Origin: Gammaproteobacteria bacterium
Lineage (GTDB): Bacteria; Pseudomonadota; Gammaproteobacteria; BMS3Bbin11
Assembly: GCA_030636465.1 (NCBI GenBank)
Contig: DAOVWW010000067.1
Coordinates: forward strand, 1-7,347
Length of the DNA stretch: 7,347 nucleotides
Direction: 5' to 3'
A program made the translations under genes and the position numbers. Positions 1 through 6,758 of this stretch are shown one piece after another. Numbering within the stretch: position 1 is the first letter of the stretch; every line of letters starts with the position of its first letter. The notes below the pieces were generated by a model. It saw only the letters and a list, made by a program, of their open reading frames with translations. It searched no databases and was not told where the DNA came from.

Positions 1-1269
1 CCGGATGGATCTGACAGACCGTACTGGAACACGTTTTACCAGGAGATCAATTATCGCGAGATCACGGCCCAGGATTTACTAGAAGCCATAGGATCAGAAA
101 ACCTCACGCTTGAAAATGCAAACACTATCGCAACGGCTGTGAATACGGTAATAAATGAAAGAGGTGATATGAGTGACCTGGATTTAGGTGACTTTTCACA
201 TTTCAAGAATGAGGTTGATCGTGTCGTTGAACAAAATCGTCAATACCTGGGGCAAATGGATTTAAATGCTAAATCGCAAGAGGTCTGGGATTTTTACGAT
301 GAAACCTTAAATAAGCTCAATAAACACGGTGCATTGCTTGTCAGGCTGGATGCTTTTGCTTATTTGCACAAGAAACCCGGCAAGTTCAATTTCTTCAACA
401 TGCCTGGTACGTGGCAACATCTGAGCAGACTAAAACGAATAGCCGAAAAGTATGATTTGACTATTTTACCTGAAATACATTCTGAGTATGGCACCAGGCT
501 TCATGAAATAATCGCTGATGAAGGATTTCTCATCTATGATTTTATCTTCCCCGGTTTGATCATTCACGCGCTGGATGAGGGAACAAACACGCATCTTCTG
601 CGCTGGATTAATGAGCTATTAGAGAAAAATATCAAAACAGTCAACATGCTGGGATGTCATGATGGCATCCCTGTTCTTGATCACAAAGGTGGGGATGATA
701 ATGGTGAATCAAGTGAAGGAATACTTTCTAATAAAGAGATTGACACCATTGTCGATCGAATCATCGAAAGAGGTGGACGCGTAAAAGATTTATACGGGCC
801 GGATGGTAAAAAAATATCGTATTACCAGGTCAATTCAACCTTCTTTAGTGCATTGGGGGAAGACGAGAAAAAATTGCGTCTTGCCCGAGCCGTTCAGATG
901 TTTATGCCGGGGACACCACAAGTATGGTACCTGGATCTGTTTGCGGGAAAAAATGATTACGCAGCAGCGGATAAAGGGGGTACGGGAGGACATAAAGAAA
1001 TTAATCGTACAACACTTACCATGAATGATATCGAAGAGGGGCTTGGTAAAGCTGTGGTGCAGGATCAGCTGGAACTCATCAGGCTGAGGAACACTTCACC
1101 AGCTTTTTATGGTGAGTTGAGTATCAGCAATACCGATGAACACAGCCTGCATTTAACCTGGAAATATAAGGAGTGTTCAGCAACATTGGTTGCCGACTTG
1201 CGTGACTGTAGTTTTAGCATTACCCATCAGGAAGATACGGGTAATGAAAAGGTCATGTCCTATAGTTAA
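1..1269 (+). CDS. GH13_18 sugar phosphorylase (sucrose/glucosylglycerol phosphorylase family), 5' truncated by window edge
   Basis: The reading frame is open from base 1 to a TAA at 1267-1269 (422 codons), so the gene starts upstream. The GTG at 139 is internal, because family-like sequence continues before it. The family performs reversible phosphorolysis of alpha-glucosides (sucrose, sucrose 6F-phosphate, glucosylglycerol, glucosylglycerate) to glucose 1-phosphate plus the acceptor, in the cytoplasm. Landmarks in order: QMDLNAKS; VRLDAFAYLHK with the nucleophile Asp; LPEIHSEYG with the acid/base Glu; MLGCHDGIPVLD with the transition-state Asp; then YYQVNSTFFSALG, MPGTPQVWYLDLFAGKND and HKEINRT, typical of subfamily 18. 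Members usually have about 480-580 residues, so roughly 60-150 N-terminal residues are missing from view. A HAD phosphatase follows 42 bases downstream, probably in one operon. The exact acceptor cannot be read from sequence: the loops differ from classical sucrose phosphorylases (HKEINRT where those have GREINRH or similar). The family call is firm, the substrate open. Confidence 0.93.
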   Translation, partial: PDGSDRPYWNTFYQEINYREITAQDLLEAIGSENLTLENANTIATAVNTVINERGDMSDLDLGDFSHFKNEVDRVVEQNRQYLGQMDLNAKSQEVWDFYDETLNKLNKHGALLVRLDAFAYLHKKPGKFNFFNMPGTWQHLSRLKRIAEKYDLTILPEIHSEYGTRLHEIIADEGFLIYDFIFPGLIIHALDEGTNTHLLRWINELLEKNIKTVNMLGCHDGIPVLDHKGGDDNGESSEGILSNKEIDTIVDRIIERGGRVKDLYGPDGKKISYYQVNSTFFSALGEDEKKLRLARAVQMFMPGTPQVWYLDLFAGKNDYAAADKGGTGGHKEINRTTLTMNDIEEGLGKAVVQDQLELIRLRNTSPAFYGELSISNTDEHSLHLTWKYKECSATLVADLRDCSFSITHQEDTGNEKVMSYS

Positions 1270-1301
1270 ACGAGAACAGGTGATCGGGCCGATTCTTCAT
1301 T

Positions 1302-1306
1302 GAGGA
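1302..1306 (+). promoter_or_regulatory. Shine-Dalgarno site fixing the start of the HAD phosphatase
   Basis: GAGGA lies 5 bases before ATG 1312. An in-frame TTG at 1300 would overlap this site and add four residues (ending RNS) ahead of the family-typical MKILATDLDRT start, so ATG 1312 is preferred. Confidence 0.7.
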
Positions 1307-1311
1307 ATAGT

Positions 1312-2118
1312 ATGAAAATATTAGCAACAGATTTAGACAGAACGCTGCTCCCAAATGGAAGTTGGCAAAGTGACAGCGAAGCCATTAGCCTGTTTAATCA
1401 ACTGACGGAAGAGCATAACGTTCTTGTTGTTTATGTAACAGGACGAAATCTGGATCTCACCGAAAAGGCGATAAAAGAATTTGGTGTCAGGTATCCGGAT
1501 GTTCTGTGTGGTGATGTCGGTACTTCGATCAGAAAGTATGAGAATGGACAGTGGACGTTTGATCATGGGTGGATTGACCATGTTCATAGGGAGAGTCCAC
1601 GATGGGATGCCATGGCAATAAGAGAAGTAGTCTCTGGTGTGCAGGGCATGCGGGAACAGGAAAGTGAACATCTGAACCAGTTCAAGCAAAGTTATTATGT
1701 TGAACATGAAAGAAGTGAACAGGTATTAAAAGAAGTTGATGAGTTGGTGAAGGGAAAGTTTGATGAGGTCATCGTATACAGTTTTGACTCACAGGATGGG
1801 AAAGGGCTCCTCGATTTTCTGCCAGCAAGTGCCACTAAACAGACTGCGCTGGAGTATGTGGCTGAAGAGTTCGGTGCTGCGAAAGAGGATGTTGTATTTT
1901 GCGGTGACAGCGGCAACGATATTTTCCCGCTGACAGCTGGATTTCGTGGCGTTCTTGTAAAGAATGCCGATGATCAATTGGTAGAGAATGTCAAAAAGGC
2001 AATGAATAAAAATCCTGATTTGAAAATCTATTTTGCTAAAGGGGATTTCAAAGGTTTAAAAGGGTATTACACGAGTGGTGTGATTGAGGGGGCATATTAT
2101 TATGGATTGTTTAATTGA
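1312..2118 (+). CDS. HAD-IIB family phosphatase, sucrose-6-phosphate phosphatase-like
   Basis: This is a 268-residue cytoplasmic phosphatase of the haloacid dehalogenase superfamily, closest in pattern to the sucrose-phosphate phosphatase group. All four HAD motifs are visible: motif I DLDRT (nucleophile Asp7 and acid/base Asp9), motif II in YVTGRN (Thr), motif III Lys in SATKQTAL, and motif IV GDSGNDIFPL (metal-binding Asp residues). The IIB cap lies between motifs II and III. Length is normal for single-domain enzymes. The phosphorylase gene upstream suggests a sugar-phosphate substrate. The HAD may dephosphorylate sucrose 6-phosphate or a glucosylglycerol/glucosylglycerate phosphate made by a synthase outside the window, while the phosphorylase breaks down the product. 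Which one is inference. A mannosyl- or glucosyl-3-phosphoglycerate phosphatase role is the main alternative. It converges on the minus-strand remnant downstream with only 14 bases between; no canonical terminator is seen. Confidence 0.88.
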   Translation: MKILATDLDRTLLPNGSWQSDSEAISLFNQLTEEHNVLVVYVTGRNLDLTEKAIKEFGVRYPDVLCGDVGTSIRKYENGQWTFDHGWIDHVHRESPRWDAMAIREVVSGVQGMREQESEHLNQFKQSYYVEHERSEQVLKEVDELVKGKFDEVIVYSFDSQDGKGLLDFLPASATKQTALEYVAEEFGAAKEDVVFCGDSGNDIFPLTAGFRGVLVKNADDQLVENVKKAMNKNPDLKIYFAKGDFKGLKGYYTSGVIEGAYYYGLFN

Positions 2119-2132
2119 GCTATTATATCAGT

Positions 2133-2354
2133 TTATTTCAAGCTGATATCACATACACGCACATTAAGTTTATTCGGGCCACTTCGGTGGTTTAGCCCCG
2201 GTGTTTGCTTGATGTTTATTCGTAGTTGTTTGTTGGTGGATTCTTTTTTGAGAAAAACAGCAACAATGTTTTCCAGTTGAGGGATTGTTAATTTATAGGC
2301 AGCCTTAAATTTCTTCGCTACTTGTTTGCTGGTGAAGTAGGCCGACTCTCTCAA
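2133..2354 (-). pseudogene. C-terminal remnant of a spermidine-synthase-like gene
   Basis: This 72-codon minus-strand frame aligns without gaps to residues 179-250 of the intact spermidine-synthase-like protein at 5979-6731. About 41 of 72 residues are identical (hand count), including shared blocks ESAYFT, PQLEN, KQLR and PGLNH. The whole Rossmann core and SAM-binding motifs are missing. There is no ATG: the only start is a TTG at 2354, and an in-frame TGA lies a few codons upstream inside a GGGTCA repeat. I read it as a truncated paralogue with no function. The frame has stayed open, so truncation may be fairly recent, but the 57% identity says it does not derive from a recent copy of the neighbour in this window. 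Confidence 0.8.
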
Positions 2355-2397
2355 AGTTAATTGGGGTCAAGTTAATTGCTCTCTGACCCTATTTATT
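2355..2397. repeat. GGGTCAGAG-type repeat, copy A (partial palindrome)
   Basis: The 19 bases at 2379-2397 (CTCTCTGACCCTATTTATT) are identical to 5895-5913. In addition ATTGCTCTCTGACCC (2375-2389) is the exact reverse complement of 5839-5853. Within this copy GGGTCA (2364-2369) and TGACCC (2384-2389) form a 6-bp inverted repeat with a 14-base loop, and AGTTAATT occurs twice directly (2355-2362 and 2370-2377). The homology of the adjacent gene remnant ends within a few bases of the left edge. GGGTCAGAG palindromes of this style are widespread in gammaproteobacterial genomes and may be mobilised by REP-associated tyrosine transposases. That link is inference here, since no transposase is in the window. 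Confidence 0.7.
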
Positions 2398-2723
2398 GGT
2401 TCAGGTGCAAAGCCTTGTGTGGGATTGGTGACACTAGACGAATATAGCAATGAACTGAAAGAATTTAACGTTGAATATTTCGCATCTTAGGTGTGAAGCG
2501 TTTGTATGTATCCATGCTTGCCGAGTATATATCGTTGAGTTAAGTTGACAGTACTCTGGGCACCATTACATTACTTTTCCTGTTTTTATAAGCTTTTTCC
2601 CCCAATTGGAGTCAAAAACTGTCAATTTTCTGGCTAAATTGCCGCTATCCATCTCGAATAGGTATAGATGATTCACTAATTTCAATGCCATGAATACATG
2701 CTGGACAAAGGAAGCCTTACCCA
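2398..2723. other. Intergenic stretch with no convincing gene
   Basis: About 325 bases between repeat copy A and the TPR gene. Two coding-like scraps are visible. One is a plus-strand frame open from 2341 to a TAG at 2488, whose last 30 codons read sensibly (ends EFNVEYFAS). The other is a minus-strand frame running from inside the TPR gene to a TAA at 2566-2568, with a natural-looking C-terminus (VFDSNWGKKLIKTGKVM). Neither has a good start or a family I recognise. They could be decayed gene ends or chance. A candidate promoter lies at 2545-2572. I see no tRNA-like or riboswitch-like structure. Confidence 0.4.
2545..2572 (+). promoter_or_regulatory. Candidate sigma-70 promoter for the TPR gene pair
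   Basis: A perfect TTGACA (-35) at 2545-2550 is followed after 16 bases by TACATT (4 of 6 matches to TATAAT) at 2567-2572. It would leave a 5' leader of about 140 bases before the TPR gene. Single-site matches like this arise by chance, so the call is tentative. Confidence 0.3.
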
Positions 2724-4238
2724 ATGCCACAGGGAAGCTGCTTGAAGCCAAAATATCTCCTTTTTTTTGCCATTTTTGTATTTGCAACCACGGCAAATGC
2801 TGGCTACCCGGCTGATGCCTTCGATAAGAAGGCTGTTATTCAATTATTAAAAGATGAGAATTTCGACAGGTTAGATCAGGTACTTTCAGATCTACAGGTT
2901 GCCTACGAAAAGGGAAAGAGGGATGAATTGGAGGTGGCACATGCTTTTGATGCCTTTGGAAATTCTGACCCAGAGTTAGAAGCACGATTAAATGCCTGGT
3001 TAAAACAAAAACCCAATTCCTTCGCCGCACATCTGGCTAATGCGGAATATCATATGAATATTGGCTGGCATGCTCGTGGTGGTCGATGGGCTAAAGACAC
3101 TCAGGAAAAACAGTTTGCTAAAATGAAGGCCTATTTTCGTGTGGCTGGGGAAGAATTTAATCGGGTAATAATGATTAATCCACAAGTAATGCCAGCATAT
3201 CGAGGGCTCATAAGGCGTTCATATGCGTTTGAGGGTAATGATGTTACTGAACAGATTGTACGACAGGGACTCAAGATTAGACCCGCCTCGTATCTTATTC
3301 ATTACCAATACCTTTGGTCGTTACAACCGAAGTGGGGTGGTTCTTTACAACAAATAGAAAAACACCTGGAATCAATTCGCCAATACTACACCACCAATCC
3401 TCGTCTTCGAAATCTGGAAGCGTATCCAGATTATGTGGAGGCAAATCAAATTCCCTGGCGAGAATGTCAAAATGCTACCTCAATTTTTAATGAAGCATTA
3501 AAAAAAGGTGATCTGGCACACGTTTACAAAGAACGTGGGAATAACCACCGTTGTCTGGGGAACAAACAGGCCGCTATAAAAGATTTCTCCACAGCCATTA
3601 AGCTCAGTCCACAGAGCTCGGGTTATCTACGATCCAGAGGGTACATGTACTACAGAATGAAAGAATATCAGCAGGCACTTAGTGATTTTGATGAAGCCAT
3701 TGCTCTGGATAGAATGAACCCGAAGGCATTACGTGATAGAGGAAATGTTTATTACGCAATGAACAGACCGAATTCAGCCTTACAAGATCTTAATGATGCT
3801 TTGAGTTATGGAAGTTACGATGGAAGAACTCACAAGTACCTTGGATATGTTTATTACTATCAGAAAAAGAGTTATGCCACAGCGGCAAATCATCTCAAAG
3901 AGGCGATTGAGTTAGGAGAGTCGCATCCTTTCACGCAATATCTTTTAACGGCATCTCTATGGCATGAGCGGGATTGTGCTTTAGTGGGAGAAGCAAAAAA
4001 ATATGCGAAGATGTGCTCCGATAATCCAAAATGTAAAGTCAAGAATGTAGAATGGGCCAGAAAAAGCGCAGATCATGCTGTAAACAATAATATATGTCCG
4101 GATATAAGCCCGCTGGATAAAAAACCTTTAGATAATAAATCTGAAGAAGAGGATTCAATCTTAGCCATTATAGAGAATATGATCTATGACATTTATAAAG
4201 GGACGCAAAAATTATGCGATATATTAAAATTCTGCTGA
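2724..4238 (+). CDS. Secreted DUF4034-like protein with C-terminal TPR repeats
   Basis: Up to 504 residues. The N-terminus is a Sec signal peptide: basic KPK, hydrophobic YLLFFAIFVFA, then a probable cut after TANA (residue 26), so the protein should be periplasmic. Residues about 35-235 resemble DUF4034 (LDQVLSDLQVAYEKG, then DPELEARLNAWLKQKPNSFAAHLANAEYH, and later QPKWGGS). Residues about 250-400 are tetratricopeptide repeats (AIKDFSTAIKLSP, ALSDFDEAIALD, ALQDLNDALSYG, AANHLKEAIELG), normally a protein-binding scaffold. The tail is cysteine-richer (C418, C431, C437, C458, C498, C504), so disulfides are possible. The start is uncertain: ATG 2724 has AAGGA 11 bases ahead, while TTG 2742 has AGGGAA 5 bases ahead and gives a cleaner signal peptide (MKPKYLLFF). 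The gene overlaps the next one by 25 bases, pointing to co-expression and perhaps a shared complex. The specific role is unknown. Confidence 0.85.
   Translation: MPQGSCLKPKYLLFFAIFVFATTANAGYPADAFDKKAVIQLLKDENFDRLDQVLSDLQVAYEKGKRDELEVAHAFDAFGNSDPELEARLNAWLKQKPNSFAAHLANAEYHMNIGWHARGGRWAKDTQEKQFAKMKAYFRVAGEEFNRVIMINPQVMPAYRGLIRRSYAFEGNDVTEQIVRQGLKIRPASYLIHYQYLWSLQPKWGGSLQQIEKHLESIRQYYTTNPRLRNLEAYPDYVEANQIPWRECQNATSIFNEALKKGDLAHVYKERGNNHRCLGNKQAAIKDFSTAIKLSPQSSGYLRSRGYMYYRMKEYQQALSDFDEAIALDRMNPKALRDRGNVYYAMNRPNSALQDLNDALSYGSYDGRTHKYLGYVYYYQKKSYATAANHLKEAIELGESHPFTQYLLTASLWHERDCALVGEAKKYAKMCSDNPKCKVKNVEWARKSADHAVNNNICPDISPLDKKPLDNKSEEEDSILAIIENMIYDIYKGTQKLCDILKFC
2731..2736 (+). promoter_or_regulatory. 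Ribosome binding site supporting an alternative TTG start at 2742
   Basis: AGGGAA sits 5 bases before TTG 2742, an ideal spacing. The weaker AAGGA (2708-2712) is 11 bases before ATG 2724. Using TTG removes six residues and yields a canonical signal peptide, so it may be the true start of the TPR protein. Confidence 0.5.
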
Positions 4239-5761
4239 TACTTCCTATACTCATTTATGGGGGCCTTAAAGGCTATGTATGGTATGAAGTTAAGACCACC
4301 ATGGATGATATTATTGCCACGGCAGCCCCCTTTGCAGATATCACTTATGACTCAGTGATTAGCTCACTAGAAGGAACAGTGGGAGTGGGGGGTGTTGTGA
4401 TTCGGCCGAAGATGGCCAGCGATGAATTTACCATTCAGGAGATGACTATTTCAGCACCCAATATTCTCGACATTATTTTTATAGGCAGGAATGCCAAAAA
4501 TAAAGAGTTTCCAGAATATGCAGCCCTGGAATTCAAAAAAGTTGGCATTGATTTAAATAGTAAAATTTTTGCGATGTTAGGCAATATGCAGGCGCAGGCA
4601 GCTATGCAACAACCACAAAGTGCCCCCTTGCTGGTTGAGCGTATTGATGCCCTGGGTTGCGGGGATGTTGTTAGATTCGGCCGAAAAGAATTTATAGATA
4701 TGGGTTATAACCCATTAGAACTTGATGTTACCTTTAATATGGAATTCCGGAAAGTTGCTCGAGAGATGAAAATTAATATGAGTTTCAAAGATCGTGATCT
4801 TTACGATTTAAGACTTGCTATGAAGTTTCCATTCGATTCGGATAAAATAAAATCAGGCGCAGCTGCTTCTGAGCAAGAAATTTCGCGTTTGAATATTAAG
4901 TATATTGACACGGGTTATCACAAACTCAGAAATCAATATTGCGCACGGATTAATAAAGGTACGGTTGATGAGTATGTTGATGCGAATATATCACTACTCA
5001 CAGCACAGCTTGGGGCTGTTCTTCCGGAGAAGACCGCCGAATCGTACCGTAATTTTTTGATAAATGGTGGAACAGTTAACGTCAGCATGAACCCGGTTGA
5101 GCCTGCAATGTTGAGCGGTTTAAGTCTTTATAAAAATTCTGATGTGATGGATATCCTCGGTATGGATATTACTATTAATGGCGACACTATTGATAATAAA
5201 TTAATCGTCTGGAACGAAAACCAATTTACAGAGGATAAAGCTGAAGAGACGAATGCCTCGACTGAAAAACAGGAGCTTAATCCCGTTGCGGCCAAACCAT
5301 CAACTTCGCCATCACCAGCGCCAGCTCCGGTACTAGCATCAGCTTCAGCTAACGTATCTACACCAGTTTCAGCTCCAGAATCAGTTCCAGCTGACGTATC
5401 TACACCAGTTTCAGCTCCAGAATCAGTTCCAGCTGACGTATCTACACCAGTTTCAGCTCCAGAATCAGTTCCAGCTAAAGCTAAAGTATCTGTACCAGCA
5501 CCAGTGCTAGCTAAAACATCAGCTCCAGCTAAACCGGTTCCGAAAAAGTATGATTACAGAACTGTTAAAAAAACACAGCTTTCTAAATATGTTGGCAGAA
5601 AAATTAAAGTTGAGACGTCAACAGGTAAGAGTCACGACGGTCTTTTAGAAAGTGCTGCAAGCGATCGTGTTTGGATCAAAATGAGGATGAGAGGCGGAGA
5701 ATTTTCTTTTCCGATTAAACTGGTTGATGTTACGGATATCAAAGTATATCTATACAGGTGA
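4214..5761 (+). CDS. Membrane-anchored periplasmic protein with repeat linker and C-terminal Sm/SH3-like domain
   Basis: 515 residues that I cannot assign to a named family. Residues 4-23 form one hydrophobic segment (IKILLILPILIYGGLKGYVW), a signal anchor that should leave the rest in the periplasm. Residues about 25-335 are mixed alpha/beta, with a pattern (Y-x-x-VISSLEGTVGVGGVVIRP, then FTIQEMTISAP) faintly like AsmA, DUF748 or DUF945 envelope proteins. Two cysteines (C149, C243) could pair. Residues about 340-445 are a low-complexity Pro/Ala/Ser/Val linker with three identical 14-residue repeats (VSTPVSAPESVPAD type). Residues about 455-515 look like a small beta barrel (YVGRKIKVETSTGKSHDGLLES, then RVWIKM and GEFSFPIKLVDVTDIKVYL), resembling Sm/LSm or SH3-like folds. 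ATG 4214 has AAGGGA 10 bases upstream and lies inside the end of the TPR gene, so the two are probably translationally coupled. Function is unknown; a structural or binding role in the envelope with the TPR partner is inference. Confidence 0.8.
   Translation: MRYIKILLILPILIYGGLKGYVWYEVKTTMDDIIATAAPFADITYDSVISSLEGTVGVGGVVIRPKMASDEFTIQEMTISAPNILDIIFIGRNAKNKEFPEYAALEFKKVGIDLNSKIFAMLGNMQAQAAMQQPQSAPLLVERIDALGCGDVVRFGRKEFIDMGYNPLELDVTFNMEFRKVAREMKINMSFKDRDLYDLRLAMKFPFDSDKIKSGAAASEQEISRLNIKYIDTGYHKLRNQYCARINKGTVDEYVDANISLLTAQLGAVLPEKTAESYRNFLINGGTVNVSMNPVEPAMLSGLSLYKNSDVMDILGMDITINGDTIDNKLIVWNENQFTEDKAEETNASTEKQELNPVAAKPSTSPSPAPAPVLASASANVSTPVSAPESVPADVSTPVSAPESVPADVSTPVSAPESVPAKAKVSVPAPVLAKTSAPAKPVPKKYDYRTVKKTQLSKYVGRKIKVETSTGKSHDGLLESAASDRVWIKMRMRGGEFSFPIKLVDVTDIKVYLYR
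5354..5476 (+). repeat. Three in-frame 42-bp tandem repeats in the linker
   Basis: Units at 5354-5395, 5396-5437 and 5438-5476 are identical at the DNA level. The third is cut by 3 bases where GAC becomes AAA. Each full unit codes for 14 residues (VSTPVSAPESVPAD). Identity at silent positions implies recent expansion by slippage or unequal recombination, and the unit length keeps the frame whatever the copy number. Looser Pro/Ala/Ser repeats flank it on both sides. Confidence 0.95.
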
Positions 5762-5838
5762 TTTGTAGATTGTAGCTTTGTCTATTTAACTTTAATTTAG
5801 GCTAATTTTACGTATATGTACATAAAGCTTGAAAAACC

Positions 5839-5913
5839 GGGTCAGAGAGCAATATTCTCTAATATTAGAAACAATTGCACCCTCAGGGCATAAACTCTCT
5901 GACCCTATTTATT
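5839..5913. repeat. GGGTCAGAG-type repeat, copy B (palindromic element)
   Basis: GGGTCAGAGAG at 5839-5849 and CTCTCTGACCC at 5895-5905 are perfect 11-bp inverted repeats around a 45-base centre. The centre holds a further AATATT/AATATT hairpin (5851-5856 and 5861-5866). The right arm plus TATTTATT matches copy A exactly over 19 bases. It lies between two convergent genes, the usual place for REP-like elements, and could form a strong stem in transcripts from either side. No T-run follows, so a canonical terminator is not claimed. Confidence 0.75.
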
Positions 5914-5978
5914 TGGATCCAATCAAAACAGTCTATTCCGGCCCCGGGCATCATTTATTGATTTCACATCACATTGTA

Positions 5979-6731
5979 TTAAGTTGTAAGTTCGCGAATG
6001 TGGACAAAAAGTTTATTCGCTCCACTTTGATGATTAAGTCCGGGAACCTTGCTGATGTTTTTTCGTAGTTGCTTGCTTGTGGATTCATTCTTTAGAAAAG
6101 CTACAACAAAGTTTTCCAGTTGGGGTACGGTTAACTGGAAGGCAGATTTAAAATGGTTTTGAGTACGTTTGTTGGTGAAATAGGCAGACTCCTTCAACAT
6201 TTTAGAGTCCACGGTATTTGCTACTATCAAACCTTTCTTCGTAGTGTGTTTATTTAGCAAGCCAAGCCATTTAGTATTGAGAGTAATGGGTCTTACACCT
6301 TCACCATTTTCTTCGCCAAAAAGATCATCAATAATCATGTCGAAGGGTGGGCCTTTGTATTTTTCCATCCAGGATATGGCATCAGCAACATGAAGTGTTG
6401 CTATCTTTTTATTTATCCCAAAAAAACGTTTTGCAACACTAACATGAACAGGGTTTAGCTCAATGCCAATAATTTCATCTGGTTGAACATATTTATGTAG
6501 TAGCTGGATAACGGATCCACCTCCCACGCCAAGTACAAGAATTCTTTTAATTCTGTTTGTTTCATAAAAGAAAGCGGGCAGCATGAGTAAGTCCCATACT
6601 GATCGAGTTATTGGGTTGTCGGGATTAAACTGGCTATGGAAAACACCATCGGTGTATAGGCGGGTAGTATTGCCTGCCTTTCGGATTTCGTAGCGTGTGC
6701 CACGCAGTGTTTTTTGCCAGATGATCGCCAA
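5979..6731 (-). CDS. Spermidine-synthase-like SAM-dependent Rossmann protein
   Basis: 250 residues with a class I methyltransferase-like fold related to spermidine synthases. Motif I is VLGVGGGSVIQLL (66-78), followed by the acidic IGIELNP (Glu91), HVADAISWM (Asp117) and FDMIIDDLFGE (130-140). The N-terminal beta domain of true aminopropyltransferases is reduced to about 50 residues (MAIIWQKTLRGTRYEIRKAG). The classical GGGDG and D-x-x-DP signatures are GGGSV and DDLFGE here, so polyamine synthesis should not be assumed; the substrate is unknown. The start is TTG 6731 with no strong ribosome site, 27 bases after the stop of the upstream gene, so translation is probably coupled. The frame has TAA just upstream (6759-6761), and no ATG occurs before about residue 50, inside conserved sequence. 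Its C-terminal 72 residues have a broken relative at 2133-2354. Confidence 0.85.
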   Translation of the reverse strand: MAIIWQKTLRGTRYEIRKAGNTTRLYTDGVFHSQFNPDNPITRSVWDLLMLPAFFYETNRIKRILVLGVGGGSVIQLLHKYVQPDEIIGIELNPVHVSVAKRFFGINKKIATLHVADAISWMEKYKGPPFDMIIDDLFGEENGEGVRPITLNTKWLGLLNKHTTKKGLIVANTVDSKMLKESAYFTNKRTQNHFKSAFQLTVPQLENFVVAFLKNESTSKQLRKNISKVPGLNHQSGANKLFVHIRELTT

Positions 6732-6758
6732 TGTGTTTTTAGCTCGAGTTGGTTCTTG

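Noticed and set aside
2125..2149. ATATCAG/CTGATAT inverted repeat just after the HAD stop
   Set aside because: A 7-bp AT-rich stem with an 11-base loop and no T-tract on either strand is too weak to call a terminator.
2175..2200. Hairpin with CCAC-TTCG-GTGG tetraloop and CGGG/CCCG outer stem, as a terminator for the HAD gene
   Set aside because: It lies within the remnant coding sequence and lacks a following T-run, so it does not meet the terminator pattern.
5354..5476. Tandem repeats as a CRISPR array
   Set aside because: The units are contiguous, without unique spacers, and lie in-frame inside a gene coding for a Pro/Ala/Ser linker.
5815..5824. TATGTACATA palindrome as an operator
   Set aside because: It is downstream of one gene and past the end of the convergent one, with no promoter beside it. 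A 10-base AT-rich palindrome is expected by chance.
5829..6068. 79-codon plus-strand open frame
   Set aside because: It runs through the palindromic repeat and antisense to the end of the spermidine-synthase-like gene. It has no ribosome site or recognisable domain.
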